A stretch of 35,438 bases of DNA from Albidovulum sp. (GCA_030837785.1 JAUQYA010000089.1:1-35438), one strand, 5' to 3'. Positions 15,896 to 24,468 are shown, counted from the stretch's first letter. The notes: generated by a model from the letters alone, not told the origin. Translations and numbers: made by a program.

Positions 15896-16035
15896 TGTAT
15901 CGACCCAGTGAAAATCTGCTCATGCTACAAAGGAGAAGGTAGCGATGAGTGTGACGATGGACGACAGCATCAAACGGTGGACCACGAAGCGCAAGACGGC
16001 GCTAGTGGTCGAGATCTTCCAAGGCAAGACGACGG
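15896..16035 (+). pseudogene. IS3-family OrfA N-terminal scrap with its left end
   Basis: The sequence TGTATCGACCCAGTG looks like an element terminus. It is followed by AAAGGAGAAGG and an ATG at 15945 opening MSVTMDDSIKRWTTKRKTAL then VVEIFQGKTTAS. This is the start of a transposase-associated OrfA (DUF1153-like) known from IS3-type elements. Similarity ends near 16030 and the remaining frame is unlike any transposase. It abuts the IS5 scrap on its left. Confidence 0.6.
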
Positions 16036-16438
16036 CCAGCGGTAGGGGGCCGACGAGGCCCGGTGCCCCGCCGCCGTTGGCAAGTGAAGGCATAGACAGT
16101 CTTCTGCGCGATCCGCCGAGTCTGCCGAGTGTTCCCGTCATGTCGTTCATGGCTTCGTCCGTTCCGTGCTGCTCGGGGGCATTCACACCCTGATCGGTGC
16201 GTTGCGGGATGAATCTGACGGTGGCTTGAAGGGAACCGGCTTTCGAAATCAGCCGCGCGTCAGCTTGACTGATCACGGAAAAAGGGGCGGCCGGCTTCCC
16301 AATTGTGCCAGCGTCCGGCTGCTACATGTCACTGCGGGATACCGTTTTCGTGATGCGTGCATCGCTGCCGCCGCGACAGGTGGCCGCATGCGACATGGTC
16401 GATTGCACAGCTACCCCGGTGGTGTCTATCATCACCCC
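16036..16438. other. Gene-free stretch between IS debris and transport genes
   Basis: About 400 bases without a gene I can support. Open frames on both strands across 16040-16280 have no recognisable motifs and resemble rearranged IS or plasmid scar. The region 16290-16438 should carry the promoter for the following operon, but no clear -35/-10 pair or metal-box palindrome stands out. Confidence 0.4.
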
Positions 16439-16804
16439 ATGCCGACCGTCCTGCGCGACAAGTTCTGCGGCTTCTGCCTCACCGTCGTCTTGATGGTCGC
16501 GCTGGGGGCGGTCGGGCTTGCGCACCGCGTGTCCGGCCCTGCCGCCGTTGCGCGTGATGCTTTCGTTCTTGCGGGCGGCGATCTCGCGGCGCTTTGCGGC
16601 AGCGCCCATGACGATGGGCAGGCCCTCCGCGCCGATTGTCCGGCCTGCCACCTTGTCAAGGCCTTCGATCTTCCCCGGCTGGCGTCGCCCTGTCGGGAGG
16701 CCGGGCTTCGGCTTGTGGCCGTCGTCATTCCCCCGCGTGAACATCCGGGCCCCTGGCGCGCGCCGGACCCCGCGCACCGGCTGCGGGCACCGCCTGCCGG
16801 CTGA
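16439..16804 (+). CDS. DUF2946-like small membrane protein with CPAC motif
   Basis: A 121-residue protein with one N-terminal hydrophobic segment (about residues 11-28, GFCLTVVLMVALGAVGLAH). A periplasm-facing part follows with CGSAHDD and a CPACH motif at about 67-71, then a Pro/Arg-rich end RLRAPPAG. The Cys motif and the terminal R-APP resemble DUF2946 proteins, which frequently accompany metal or haem uptake genes; function is unknown. An in-frame ATG at 16388 is possible but would add a non-hydrophobic leader. It lies 166 bases before the ABC importer; a short hairpin CCGCC-GCTT-GGCGG at 16807-16820 follows the stop. Confidence 0.65.
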   Translation: MPTVLRDKFCGFCLTVVLMVALGAVGLAHRVSGPAAVARDAFVLAGGDLAALCGSAHDDGQALRADCPACHLVKAFDLPRLASPCREAGLRLVAVVIPPREHPGPWRAPDPAHRLRAPPAG

Positions 16805-16970
16805 CGCCGCCGCTTGGCGGTCGGTCACGCGCGCCCCGCGCCATGCTTCGGCACCGGTGGGGTAGGCGCCCTCCCCATCCTCTCCCAGTGCGCGTGGCCT
16901 TGCAGGCCGGCGCCCGTTCCCGAACCCCGGCGCTGCCGGTAACCCCTTTCCGTATCCGGAGACCATTTCC

Positions 16971-18071
16971 ATGAAGACCCTGATCCGTGGCCTTGCGGCC
17001 GCACTTGTAATGACCTCTCTGGCCGCGCCGGTGCTGGCCGAAACCACCGTGACCGATGTCGAGGGCCGGACGGTCACGCTTGACGGCGTGCCTTCGCGCG
17101 TGGCGCTTGGCTTCTACTACGAGGACTACCTTGCCGTGGCCGGCCCCGAGGGCATGGACCGGCTGGTATCCCTGTCGCGCGCGCCCTGGGCCGACTGGCG
17201 CCCCGGTCAGTGGAAGGTCTACACCGCCCGGTTCCCGCAACTCGAATCTCTGCCTGATTTCGGCAATGCCGATGACAATACCTTCTCGGTCGAGGCGCTG
17301 ATCGCCTCGAAACCCGAAGTCGCGATCCTGTCGCCCTGGCAGACCGCAGCCATCGGTGCGCCTGGCGTGGCGCAGATCGGGGCGGCGGGTATCAAGGTTG
17401 TCGCCATCGACTACAATGCCCAGACGCTGGAGAAGCACCTGCTTTCGACGCGCATCCTTGGTGCGGTGACGGGCCAGCCCGAACGTGCGGAACAGCTTGC
17501 CGCGCTCTATGAGGCGAAGACGAAGGACACGATGGATCGCGTGGCCAGCGCCGGTGCCTCGGGCAGGAAGATCTATGTCGAGCTGGCGCAGAAGGGGCCG
17601 GGCGAGATCGGCAACAGCTATGGCAAGGGCATGTGGGCCGGGGTGATCGACCTTGTCGGCGGCCGCAACATCGCCAGTGGCCAGATCGAGAACTGGGGCC
17701 CGCTCAGCCCCGAATATGTGATCGCCCAGCAGCCGGACATCATCCTGCTGGCGGGGTCGGAGTGGCTGAACAAGCCCGAGGCGGTGCTTCTGGGCTTTGG
17801 CCAGGACGGCGCAGTGGCGCAGGAGAGGATGGCCGCCTACACCACCCGCGCGGGCTGGGCCGACCTGCCGGCGGTGAAGGCGCGCGAGGTCTACGGCATC
17901 TACCACGGTGGCAACCGCACGCTGTCCGATTTCGTCTATGCCCGTGCCATCGCCAAGGCGCTTTACCCTGACGCCTTCGCCGATGTCGATCCGGCGGCGG
18001 AACTGGCCGATTACTACCGCACCTTCATGCCGGTCGCGGCCAACGGCGTCTTCGTGACCAAGCTGAAATGA
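16971..18071 (+). CDS. ABC importer periplasmic binding protein (FecB/BtuF type)
   Basis: A 366-residue exported protein. The signal peptide is MKTLIRGLAAALVMTSLAAP plus VLAE, with likely cleavage around residue 23. Class III (helical-backbone) binding-protein features follow: VTDVEGRTVTLDGVPSRVAL at the N-domain start, VEALIASKPEVAIL, and later LSPEYVIAQQPDIILLAG before the C-domain. These proteins capture ferric siderophores, haem, cobalamin or similar chelates and hand them to a FecCD permease. The stop overlaps the permease ATG (ATGA). The ligand is not deducible; no TonB-dependent receptor gene is present upstream, where IS debris lies. Confidence 0.88.
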   Translation: MKTLIRGLAAALVMTSLAAPVLAETTVTDVEGRTVTLDGVPSRVALGFYYEDYLAVAGPEGMDRLVSLSRAPWADWRPGQWKVYTARFPQLESLPDFGNADDNTFSVEALIASKPEVAILSPWQTAAIGAPGVAQIGAAGIKVVAIDYNAQTLEKHLLSTRILGAVTGQPERAEQLAALYEAKTKDTMDRVASAGASGRKIYVELAQKGPGEIGNSYGKGMWAGVIDLVGGRNIASGQIENWGPLSPEYVIAQQPDIILLAGSEWLNKPEAVLLGFGQDGAVAQERMAAYTTRAGWADLPAVKAREVYGIYHGGNRTLSDFVYARAIAKALYPDAFADVDPAAELADYYRTFMPVAANGVFVTKLK

Positions 18072-19123
18072 CGGTGGCCGCGCCTTCAAGCGCCATCGGA
18101 AGGTGGCGTGCACGCGCGGCGTGGCGCGGGGTGGCGGCGCTGGCCGCGGCCCTGATCCTTCTTGGTCTTTCGGTGGCCGATCTGATGACGGGGCCTTCTG
18201 GAATGTCACCGGCCGGGATCTGCGACACGCTTCTGGCCGGGCCCTGGGGCGAGGACCGGGCGGCGGCCACGATCCTGTGGCAGTTGCGCCTGCCGCAACT
18301 GGCGATGGGCCTGATCGTCGGCGCATCGCTCGGTCTTGCGGGGATGCTGATGCAGACCATCCTCGCGAACCCGCTGGCTTCTCCCTTCACGCTGGGCTTT
18401 TCGGCCGCCGCCGGCTTCGGCGCGGCCGGGGCCATCCTCGGTGCCTCGTTCCTGGTGCTGCCGGTGCCGCAATGGATCCTGACGCCGCTCTGTGCCTTCG
18501 GCGCGACGCTTCTGGCAACGGGGGTCATCTGGCTTGTGGCGCGCTACAAGGGGACGGGGCCGGAGATCCTGGTGCTGGCCGGCATCGCGGTGCTGTTCTT
18601 CTTCCAGTCGCTGCAATCGCTGCTGCAATTCATGGCCTCGCCCGAAGTCCTCCAGCAGATCGTGTTCTGGCTTTTCGGGTCGCTTCTGAAGGCGAACTGG
18701 GTCTCGGTGCAGGTTTCGGGCGCGATCCTGCTGGCCTGCCTGCCGCTGATCGCCCGCGACATCTGGGCGCTGACGGCGCTCAGGCTCGGCGAGGCCAATG
18801 CCGCCAGCCTCGGGCTGGACGTGCAGGCGCTGCGGCGCCGGGCCTTTCTGGTGACGGCGCTGCTGACGGCGGGGGCGGTCAGCTTCACCGGGACCATCGG
18901 CTTCGTCGGGCTGATCGCCCCGCATCTGGCCCGCTCGGTCGTGGGTGAGGATCACCGGCTGGCGCTGCCGGTCGCGGCGCTGGCGGGCGCGATGATCCTG
19001 ATCGCGGCCTCGGTCGTTGGCAAGCTTCTGTCGCAGGGTGCCGCCATTCCGGTCGGCATCATCACCGCCGTGGCGGGCATTCCGATGCTGGTGGCCGTGA
19101 TCGCGCGCCACAAGGAGAGTTGA
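18068..19123 (+). CDS. FecCD/BtuC-type ABC importer permease
   Basis: A 351-residue polytopic inner-membrane protein of the FecCD family with roughly nine to ten hydrophobic helices. Family hallmarks are RLPQLAMGLIVGASLGLAGM (about 77-96), NPLASPFTLGFSAAAGFGAA (about 101-120), and the cytoplasmic coupling region FTGTIGFVGLIAPHLARSVV (about 276-295). It forms the homodimeric channel for metal-chelate import. It overlaps the binding-protein gene by four bases and is followed three bases later by the ATPase gene, a standard binding protein-permease-ATPase operon. Confidence 0.92.
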   Translation: MTVAAPSSAIGRWRARAAWRGVAALAAALILLGLSVADLMTGPSGMSPAGICDTLLAGPWGEDRAAATILWQLRLPQLAMGLIVGASLGLAGMLMQTILANPLASPFTLGFSAAAGFGAAGAILGASFLVLPVPQWILTPLCAFGATLLATGVIWLVARYKGTGPEILVLAGIAVLFFFQSLQSLLQFMASPEVLQQIVFWLFGSLLKANWVSVQVSGAILLACLPLIARDIWALTALRLGEANAASLGLDVQALRRRAFLVTALLTAGAVSFTGTIGFVGLIAPHLARSVVGEDHRLALPVAALAGAMILIAASVVGKLLSQGAAIPVGIITAVAGIPMLVAVIARHKES

Positions 19124-19126
19124 CCG

Positions 19127-19894
19127 ATGCTGGAGATCCGCCTGCCCGACCTGCGCCGCGGCCCGACGCCGATCCTTTCCGCCTGCACACTGTCGCTGCG
19201 CCGGGGCGAGATCCTTGGCGTGATCGGCCCGAACGGCGCCGGCAAGAGCACCCTTCTGTCGGCGATCGCCGGGCTTGGCCGGGCGCCGGTCGCGGTTCTG
19301 GCGGGCGGAAGGCCCCTCGCGCGATGCGAGATCGGCTTCCTGCCGCAGGCCTATGCCGTCCGTTCGGCAATGTCGGTTCTGGACTGCGTCATCCTTGGTC
19401 GCCACGAGGCGCTGGGCCTGCGGATCCCTGCCGGTGTGGTTGCCGAAGCGGTGGCCTTGTTGCAGTCATTGGATCTTGCGGCGCTGGCGGACCGGCCGAT
19501 GCAGGATCTGTCCGGCGGGCAGCAGCAACGGGTGCTGATCGCGCAGCGCCTGTTCCGCAGGCCACTGCTTCTGCTGCTGGACGAGCCGACCTCAGCGCTG
19601 GACCTGCACCATCAGCTCGAAGTCATGGCGCAACTGCGGTTCCATGCCGCAGCGCAGGCGATGCCGATGATCGCCGCGCTGCATGACCTGACCCTTGCGG
19701 CCCGCCTGTGCGACCGGATCGCGGTTCTGTCCCGCGGGCGCTTCATCCGCATCGGCCGGCCCGCCGAGATCCTCACCGGGCCGATACTGCGCGACCACTG
19801 GCAGGTGGAGCCCGAAATCCTCTCGACCGCGCTGAACCTGCCCGTCATCGTCCCGCACCGTCTTGCGGCGCCACCGGGGTCGCCACCGGCCTGA
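19127..19894 (+). CDS. ABC importer ATPase (FepC/FecE type)
   Basis: A 255-residue nucleotide-binding subunit. Walker A is GPNGAGKST (about residues 35-43), the Q-loop is in FLPQAYAV, the signature is LSGGQQQR, Walker B is LLLLLDEPTSALD, and the switch His is in ALHDLTLAA. It powers the FecCD-type permease encoded just upstream; AGGAGAG before the permease stop serves as ribosome site. After its stop an inverted repeat GCTGCCGG/CCGGCAGC (19896-19903 and 19930-19937) lies between it and the convergent gene. Confidence 0.92.
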   Translation: MLEIRLPDLRRGPTPILSACTLSLRRGEILGVIGPNGAGKSTLLSAIAGLGRAPVAVLAGGRPLARCEIGFLPQAYAVRSAMSVLDCVILGRHEALGLRIPAGVVAEAVALLQSLDLAALADRPMQDLSGGQQQRVLIAQRLFRRPLLLLLDEPTSALDLHHQLEVMAQLRFHAAAQAMPMIAALHDLTLAARLCDRIAVLSRGRFIRIGRPAEILTGPILRDHWQVEPEILSTALNLPVIVPHRLAAPPGSPPA

Positions 19895-19980
19895 TGCTGC
19901 CGGTGGGTTCGCCTTTCCGATGGGCCGACCCGGCAGCGCATCGCAGCAGCAACACCCCGGTCCGACGCGACGAGGCGCGG

Positions 19981-20343
19981 TCACTGCGGCCGCAGGATCT
20001 GGCCTTCGGAATTCCTGTAGGCGCCGTCGCCGATGTCTTCGAAGGTATGGCAGGTTTCGCCCCGTCGCGGGCCTTCGGTCAGGGTCATGCAAAGCCTGTC
20101 CTCAGCCAACTTCCAATGCCCGCGCCCCGAGAACAACGGTGCCTTCAGCGTGACCGAGCCATCGGTTTCATAGCGCAGATGTACGGTCATGCCCTTGCGC
20201 CGTGTCACGAGATCCTTGCCGACGATCTTCGCCGTGACCTCTGTGCCCGTCATCGCCTCGGCAGACGCAGGCGGCGCCGCGATGATGCAGAGCATTGCCA
20301 CGAGGGGTGAGACAAGCAGGATTTTCCGGCCACTTCCGTCCAT
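19981..20343 (-). CDS. Small secreted protein of unknown function
   Basis: A 120-residue protein with a signal peptide (ILLVSPLVAMLCIIAAPPAS followed by AEA, cleavage near residue 28). The mature part begins MTGTEVTAKIVGKDLVTRRK. It continues with VHLRYETDGSVTLKA, GRGHWKLAEDRLCMTL and GETCHTFEDIGDGAYRN. The pattern of a short beta-rich domain with W...LC...C resembles small alphaproteobacterial periplasmic proteins, but I cannot name a family with confidence. Purine-rich GGAGGAATGATTC precedes the ATG. It is convergent with the ABC importer operon and divergent from the TetR gene, sharing the 190-base region 20344-20534. Confidence 0.7.
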   Translation of the reverse strand: MDGSGRKILLVSPLVAMLCIIAAPPASAEAMTGTEVTAKIVGKDLVTRRKGMTVHLRYETDGSVTLKAPLFSGRGHWKLAEDRLCMTLTEGPRRGETCHTFEDIGDGAYRNSEGQILRPQ

Positions 20344-20469
20344 GAATCATTCCTCCTTTGCTGCGTCACAGGTTGGCTGACATCATGTAAGTTATCGCAT
20401 GCTTATTTATTTGACTGCCGATGCGCATGCGGATGCATACTGCCAGAAAGCGTCGATTTTTCAGCAACA

Positions 20470-20489
20470 GTTGACACACTTCAGTCAAC
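20470..20489. promoter_or_regulatory. Inverted repeat GTTGAC-N8-GTCAAC, candidate TetR operator
   Basis: A perfect 6-8-6 dyad lies 45 bases upstream of the TetR-family gene in the AT-rich divergent region 20344-20534. A weaker dyad, TTTAA...TTAAA (20493-20515), follows immediately. TetR repressors usually bind such 15-20 bp dyads over their own promoter; the binding here is inferred from position only. Confidence 0.5.
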
Positions 20490-20534
20490 ATGGTTTAAAG
20501 TAACTACTCACTTAAAAAGAATCTGCAAGCACCA

Positions 20535-21179
20535 ATGACACAACGAGCGAAACATCTTCGAGCGAAACATCTTCCATCGGACGAGCGCCGGACCGAGGCG
20601 GTTGAGGCGGTGATCGAGCTTGCCGCAAGCACCAACCCCGAAGACATCACCACATCGGCCATTGCGGCGCGGATGAAGCTGACCCATGGGGCGCTGTTCC
20701 GGCACTTCCAGACCAGGGACGCAATCCTGCAAGGCGTCATGGAATGGGTCTCCGACCGACTTCTGGCGCGCATCGACCGGTTGGCGGGGGCAGAGGCGGA
20801 TCCGGTGCTGGCGCTTGAGGCGATGTTCCTCGGCCATGTGGATTTCGTCGCCGAACATCCTGGCGTGCCCCGCATGATGGTGGGGCAGTTGCAGCGCGCC
20901 GGAGAGACCGCGGCGAAACAGGTGGCAAGGGCATTGGTCGAGAACTACGCAACGCGGTTGCGCCGGATCCTGTCGGCGGCCTGCGCCGAGGGGGTGCTTC
21001 GGTCTGATCTCGATGTTGAAGCGGCTGCGACACTTTTTCTGGGAATGGTCCAGGGCCTTGTGATGCAGCGCCTCATCCATGGTGACAGTGCCCGGATGCG
21101 TGCCGACGCGCCAAGGGTCTTTGCCATCTATCGCGCTGGATTGCTGGCCGGCTCATCTGAGGTGGGGGGCCGGGTATGA
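20535..21179 (+). CDS. TetR/AcrR-family transcriptional regulator
   Basis: A 214-residue regulator with an N-terminal TetR helix-turn-helix at about residues 22-66 (VIELAASTNPEDITTSAIAA, then MKLTHGALFRHFQTRDAIL). A helical ligand-binding C-domain follows, including VDFVAEHPGVPRMMVGQLQR. The start ATG at 20535 lacks a good ribosome site. The first residues contain a duplicated RAKHL encoded by a 15-bp tandem repeat. Its stop overlaps the start of the metallo-RNase gene, so it heads and probably controls the export/hydrolase operon. TetR proteins beside RbbA/HlyD-type exporters are usually local repressors relieved by the exported ligand; that role is inferred. Confidence 0.88.
   Translation: MTQRAKHLRAKHLPSDERRTEAVEAVIELAASTNPEDITTSAIAARMKLTHGALFRHFQTRDAILQGVMEWVSDRLLARIDRLAGAEADPVLALEAMFLGHVDFVAEHPGVPRMMVGQLQRAGETAAKQVARALVENYATRLRRILSAACAEGVLRSDLDVEAAATLFLGMVQGLVMQRLIHGDSARMRADAPRVFAIYRAGLLAGSSEVGGRV
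20544..20573 (+). repeat. 15-bp perfect tandem duplication in the TetR start region
   Basis: The unit CGAGCGAAACATCTT occurs twice in direct succession (20544-20558, 20559-20573). It adds five codons (RAKHL) twice near the N-terminus without changing the frame. Confidence 0.9.
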
Positions 21180-22624
21180 GGCTGACGGTCCTTGGCGCCG
21201 CGCGGGAAGTGACCGGATCGAGCTATCTGGTCGAAACGGACACCGTCCGGTTCCTCGTCGATTGCGGGATGGTCCAGGGCAATGTGCGCGATGCGGCCAC
21301 GCGCAACCGCCAGCCCTTCCCGTTCAACCCGCGCTCGCTCGACTTCGTGCTTCTGACGCATGCGCACATCGACCACAGCGGGTTGCTGCCGAAGCTGACG
21401 AAGGAGGGGTTCTCCGGTCCGATCCTGACCACCCCGGCAACGGCTGATCTGCTTGACGTGATGCTGCGCGACAGTGCCCATATCCAGGAAATGGAGGCTG
21501 AGCGGGCGGCGCGGCGCAGGCGGGGCAAACTCCGCATCACGCCCGGAACCCCGGCGCCGATCTACACGATGCGGGATGCCGAAGCCTGCCTGCGGCAGGT
21601 GCGAGGCCATCCCTATGACGATAGCCTCGCGCCGCATCCCGATGTCGTCTGCATCTTCCGCGATGCCGGCCACATTCTTGGATCCGCGATCATCGAACTC
21701 TGGATCAACCAAGCGCGTGAAACCGTGAAGCTGGTCTTTTCGGGCGACCTCGGTCAGCCCGGCCGCGCCATCCTGCGCGATCCCGTGCCGGTCGCGGAGG
21801 CGGATATTCTTGTGATGGAATCCACCTATGGCGACCGGGTCCACCGCGATCAGGCGGCGACGCTTGACGAGATGGTGGCGGTCATTTCCGAAACCCGCAG
21901 ACGCGGCGGCAATGTCATCATTCCGGCCTTCGCGGTCGGCCGGACACAGGAGATCATCTACCACCTGCATTGCCTTGCGCGGCAGGGCAGGCTTCACGAT
22001 CTGTCGATCTTCGTCGACTCGCCGATGGCCGACCGTGCCACGCAGATCACGAAAAGCCACATGGATCTTTTCGACGCGCAGGCGAGGACCCTGGTCGACT
22101 GGCATGACGTCGCGCCGGACCGACCACGGCTGCATTTTACCGCCAGTACCGAGGAGTCGAAAGCGCTCAACCAGATCGAGGCGGGCGCCATCATCATATC
22201 GGCCAGCGGCATGTGCGATGCCGGGCGCATAAAGCACCACCTGCGCCACAACCTGCCGCGGCCCGAATCCGCGATCCTGATCACCGGCTTTCAGGCGCAG
22301 GGTACGCTGGGGCGCCGGCTCGTGGACGGGGCGCGGCGGGTGCGCATCTTCGGAGACGACATTCCCGTCCGGGCCTCGGTGCACACGCTGAACGGCTTTT
22401 CCGCCCATGCCGATCAGCCCGCGCTTCTGGGCTGGGCCGGCCGGTTTCGCCGTGCCCCGTCAAGGGTCATTGTCACCCACGGCGAGGCACAGGTCGCCGA
22501 AACCTTTGCCGGCCGCCTGCGCAAGGATCTCGGCTGGCAGGCGATCGTGCCCGAACGTGGTGCCGTGCTCGAATGGCCGCTGCTGAAATGGCCGCCCTTG
22601 CGGCGCGCGGCGGTGCGGCCATGA
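21176..22624 (+). CDS. Beta-CASP metallo-beta-lactamase-fold RNase-like protein
   Basis: A 482-residue MBL-fold protein of the CPSF/Ysh1-like group. Metal ligands include THAHIDHSG (about 61-69), HILGSA near 164-169 and SGDLGQPG near 183-190. The beta-CASP part has VMESTYGDRVH (motif A region), GGNVIIPAFAVGRTQEIIYH, and IIISASGMCDAGRIKHHL (motif B/C type). The C-terminus has SVHTLNGFSAHADQ and IVTHGE. Such enzymes process RNA ends or internal sites; bacterial members of this kind are poorly characterised. It starts inside the TetR stop (ATGA) and its own stop overlaps the LOG gene start, placing it in a tightly coupled operon. Confidence 0.9.
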   Translation: MRLTVLGAAREVTGSSYLVETDTVRFLVDCGMVQGNVRDAATRNRQPFPFNPRSLDFVLLTHAHIDHSGLLPKLTKEGFSGPILTTPATADLLDVMLRDSAHIQEMEAERAARRRRGKLRITPGTPAPIYTMRDAEACLRQVRGHPYDDSLAPHPDVVCIFRDAGHILGSAIIELWINQARETVKLVFSGDLGQPGRAILRDPVPVAEADILVMESTYGDRVHRDQAATLDEMVAVISETRRRGGNVIIPAFAVGRTQEIIYHLHCLARQGRLHDLSIFVDSPMADRATQITKSHMDLFDAQARTLVDWHDVAPDRPRLHFTASTEESKALNQIEAGAIIISASGMCDAGRIKHHLRHNLPRPESAILITGFQAQGTLGRRLVDGARRVRIFGDDIPVRASVHTLNGFSAHADQPALLGWAGRFRRAPSRVIVTHGEAQVAETFAGRLRKDLGWQAIVPERGAVLEWPLLKWPPLRRAAVRP

Positions 22625-23403
22625 CTGCCACGGTGGCCCCCGACGATCTCAGGGCGACGATCCTTGCCGATCCGGCATATCGCCTCGCACATGAGGATGC
22701 CGACCTGCTGGCCGACCCGGACCTGCGGCCCATCCGCCTGCAACTGGAACTGGTCAAGCCCGAACGCGCCCTGCGCCAGCACGCGATCGGCTCGACCGTC
22801 GTCGTCTTCGGCAGCGCCCGGATGACCCCGGGCGGAGCGGGCGATGATCCTGCCCGAGGGGCGGGGCATGCGCGCTATCTCGATGAGGCGCGGCGCTTTG
22901 CAACCATAGTCTCCCGCCGCTTCCAGAAAGAGGGGCGGTGCGATTTCGTCGTCGCCACCGGCGGCGGGCCCGGCATCATGGAGGCGGCGAACCGCGGCGC
23001 CTGGGAGGCGGGCGGGCGGTCGATCGGGCTGAACATCACCCTGCCGCAGGAACAGTTGCCCAACCCCTTCATCACGCCGGGTCTTGCCTTCCGCTTTCGA
23101 TACTTCGCGATCCGCAAGATGCATTTCGCCCTGCGGGCAAGGGCGATGGTCGCCTTCCCAGGCGGGTTCGGCACGCTCGATGAGGTGTTCGAGATCTTGG
23201 CGCTGGTCCAGACCGGCAAGATGGAGGCCATCCCGATCGTGCTTTTCGGCTCTGCCTTCTGGAACCGGGCGGTGGATTTCGGCTTCCTCGTTGCGGAAGG
23301 GATGATCGCGCCTGCCGACCTCGGTCTCTTCACGATTGCAGATACCGCCGAAGAGGCCATTTCCGCGCTTGAAACCTTTTACGGCGGTGTGCCGCCGCCC
23401 TGA
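22621..23403 (+). CDS. LOG-family protein (cytokinin/nucleotide phosphoribohydrolase type)
   Basis: A 260-residue Rossmann-like LOG protein, longer than the 190-residue short forms because of an N-terminal extension. The diagnostic motifs are ATGGGPGIMEAANRGA (about 112-127) and PGGFGTLDE (about 180-188), the nucleotide-binding and catalytic signature of lysine-decarboxylase-misnamed LOG proteins. Members cleave the N-glycosidic bond of nucleoside monophosphates to base plus ribose-5-phosphate. The ATG at 22621 overlaps the preceding stop. Here it sits between an RNase-like and an export gene, so a nucleotide-salvage or stress role is possible but unproven. Confidence 0.9.
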   Translation: MTATVAPDDLRATILADPAYRLAHEDADLLADPDLRPIRLQLELVKPERALRQHAIGSTVVVFGSARMTPGGAGDDPARGAGHARYLDEARRFATIVSRRFQKEGRCDFVVATGGGPGIMEAANRGAWEAGGRSIGLNITLPQEQLPNPFITPGLAFRFRYFAIRKMHFALRARAMVAFPGGFGTLDEVFEILALVQTGKMEAIPIVLFGSAFWNRAVDFGFLVAEGMIAPADLGLFTIADTAEEAISALETFYGGVPPP

Positions 23404-23451
23404 CACCCGACGTTCCCTGAACCCAGCCCTTGCGCCTTGCAGGAGAAATCC

Positions 23452-24468
23452 ATGATGTCGCGCCGAACCATCATCATCGCTGTCGTTCTTGCCGGGATTC
23501 TGGGTTTTGCGGCCTGGACCGTGCTGTTCCGACCCTCCGATCTGCCGCCGGAAGGGTTTTCCCGCGGCAATGGCCGGATCGAGGCGGATCTGATCGACAT
23601 CTCGCCGAAGCTGGCCGGGCGTGTCGCCGAAGTCCGGGTGCGCGAAGGTGATCTTGTCAAGAAGGGCGATGTGCTGGCCATCATGGATACGGCCGAACTC
23701 CGTGCGCAACTGGCCCAGGCCGAAGCCGCCGTTGCCAGTGCCGAGGCCTCGGTCGGCGTGGCGGCCGCGCAGGTGAAGGAAAAGCAGGCGAGCCTTGCGC
23801 TGGCACAAAGCGAGCAGGCCCGCGCCGAGACCTTGAGCGAGCGTGACGTGATCTCGCGCGAGAACCTCGATATAAAACGGACACAATCCCAGCTGGCCGA
23901 GGCCAACCTGGCGGCGGCAGAGGCGACCCGCGTCTCAAGGGAACGATCGGTCGAGGCCGAGAAGGCCGCCCGCACCATCATCGCCGAACGCATCGCCGAC
24001 GCCACCCTTTATGCGCCGGGGCCGGCGCGGGTTCTCTATCGGCTGGCGCAGCCCGGCGAGATCGTCGGAAGCGGCGGCAAGATCCTGACGCTTGTTGACC
24101 TCGATGAAGTCTACATGGAATTCTTCCTGCCCGCGACCGATGCCCCCCGTGTCGTCATCGGGGACGAGGCGCGGATCGTCGCGGACATCATGCCCCTTCA
24201 CTCCGTCCCCGCGACCGTGATCTTCGTCTCGCCGCAAGCGCAGTTCACGCCGAAACAGGTCGAGACGCTGAGCGAGCGCGAAAGCCTGATGTTCCGCGTC
24301 AGGGTGCGCATTCCGCCCGATCTCGTGCTTGCGCGGGTGGATCAGGTCAAGACCGGGGTTCGCGGCATCGCCTGGGTGCGGCTGGCCGCCCCCGATGGCA
24401 AGCTTGCCGCCTGGCCTGACGGGCTGACGCCGCCGCTTCTTGGCATGCCGGGCCCGGCGGCGCCATGA
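23452..24468 (+). CDS. HlyD-family membrane-fusion protein (YhiI-like)
   Basis: A 338-residue periplasmic adaptor. It has one N-terminal membrane anchor (about residues 6-24, TIIIAVVLAGILGFAAWTV). The half-motif GRVAEVRVREGDLVKKGDVL is of lipoyl/barrel-sandwich type. An alanine-rich coiled coil follows at about 75-180, then the second half-motif LYRLAQPGEIVGSGGKILTL. The arrangement equals YhiI and other MFPs that link an ABC exporter to an outer-membrane channel. AGGAG precedes the ATG at 23452. Its stop overlaps the start of the RbbA-like gene (ATGA). No outer-membrane factor gene is in the window. Confidence 0.92.
   Translation: MMSRRTIIIAVVLAGILGFAAWTVLFRPSDLPPEGFSRGNGRIEADLIDISPKLAGRVAEVRVREGDLVKKGDVLAIMDTAELRAQLAQAEAAVASAEASVGVAAAQVKEKQASLALAQSEQARAETLSERDVISRENLDIKRTQSQLAEANLAAAEATRVSRERSVEAEKAARTIIAERIADATLYAPGPARVLYRLAQPGEIVGSGGKILTLVDLDEVYMEFFLPATDAPRVVIGDEARIVADIMPLHSVPATVIFVSPQAQFTPKQVETLSERESLMFRVRVRIPPDLVLARVDQVKTGVRGIAWVRLAAPDGKLAAWPDGLTPPLLGMPGPAAP

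Noticed and set aside
16805..16970. Possible cobalamin riboswitch before the ABC importer (GTATCCGGAGACC near the end of the leader)
   Set aside because: Only the terminal GGAGACC-like piece resembles a B12 element. The conserved GCCACTG box, GGGAA segment and CCGCAACTG segment are absent.
16725..18326. Minus-strand open frame of 533 codons
   Set aside because: Opposite to the binding-protein and permease genes, which have signal peptide, family motifs and ATGA coupling; no domain seen in the antisense product.
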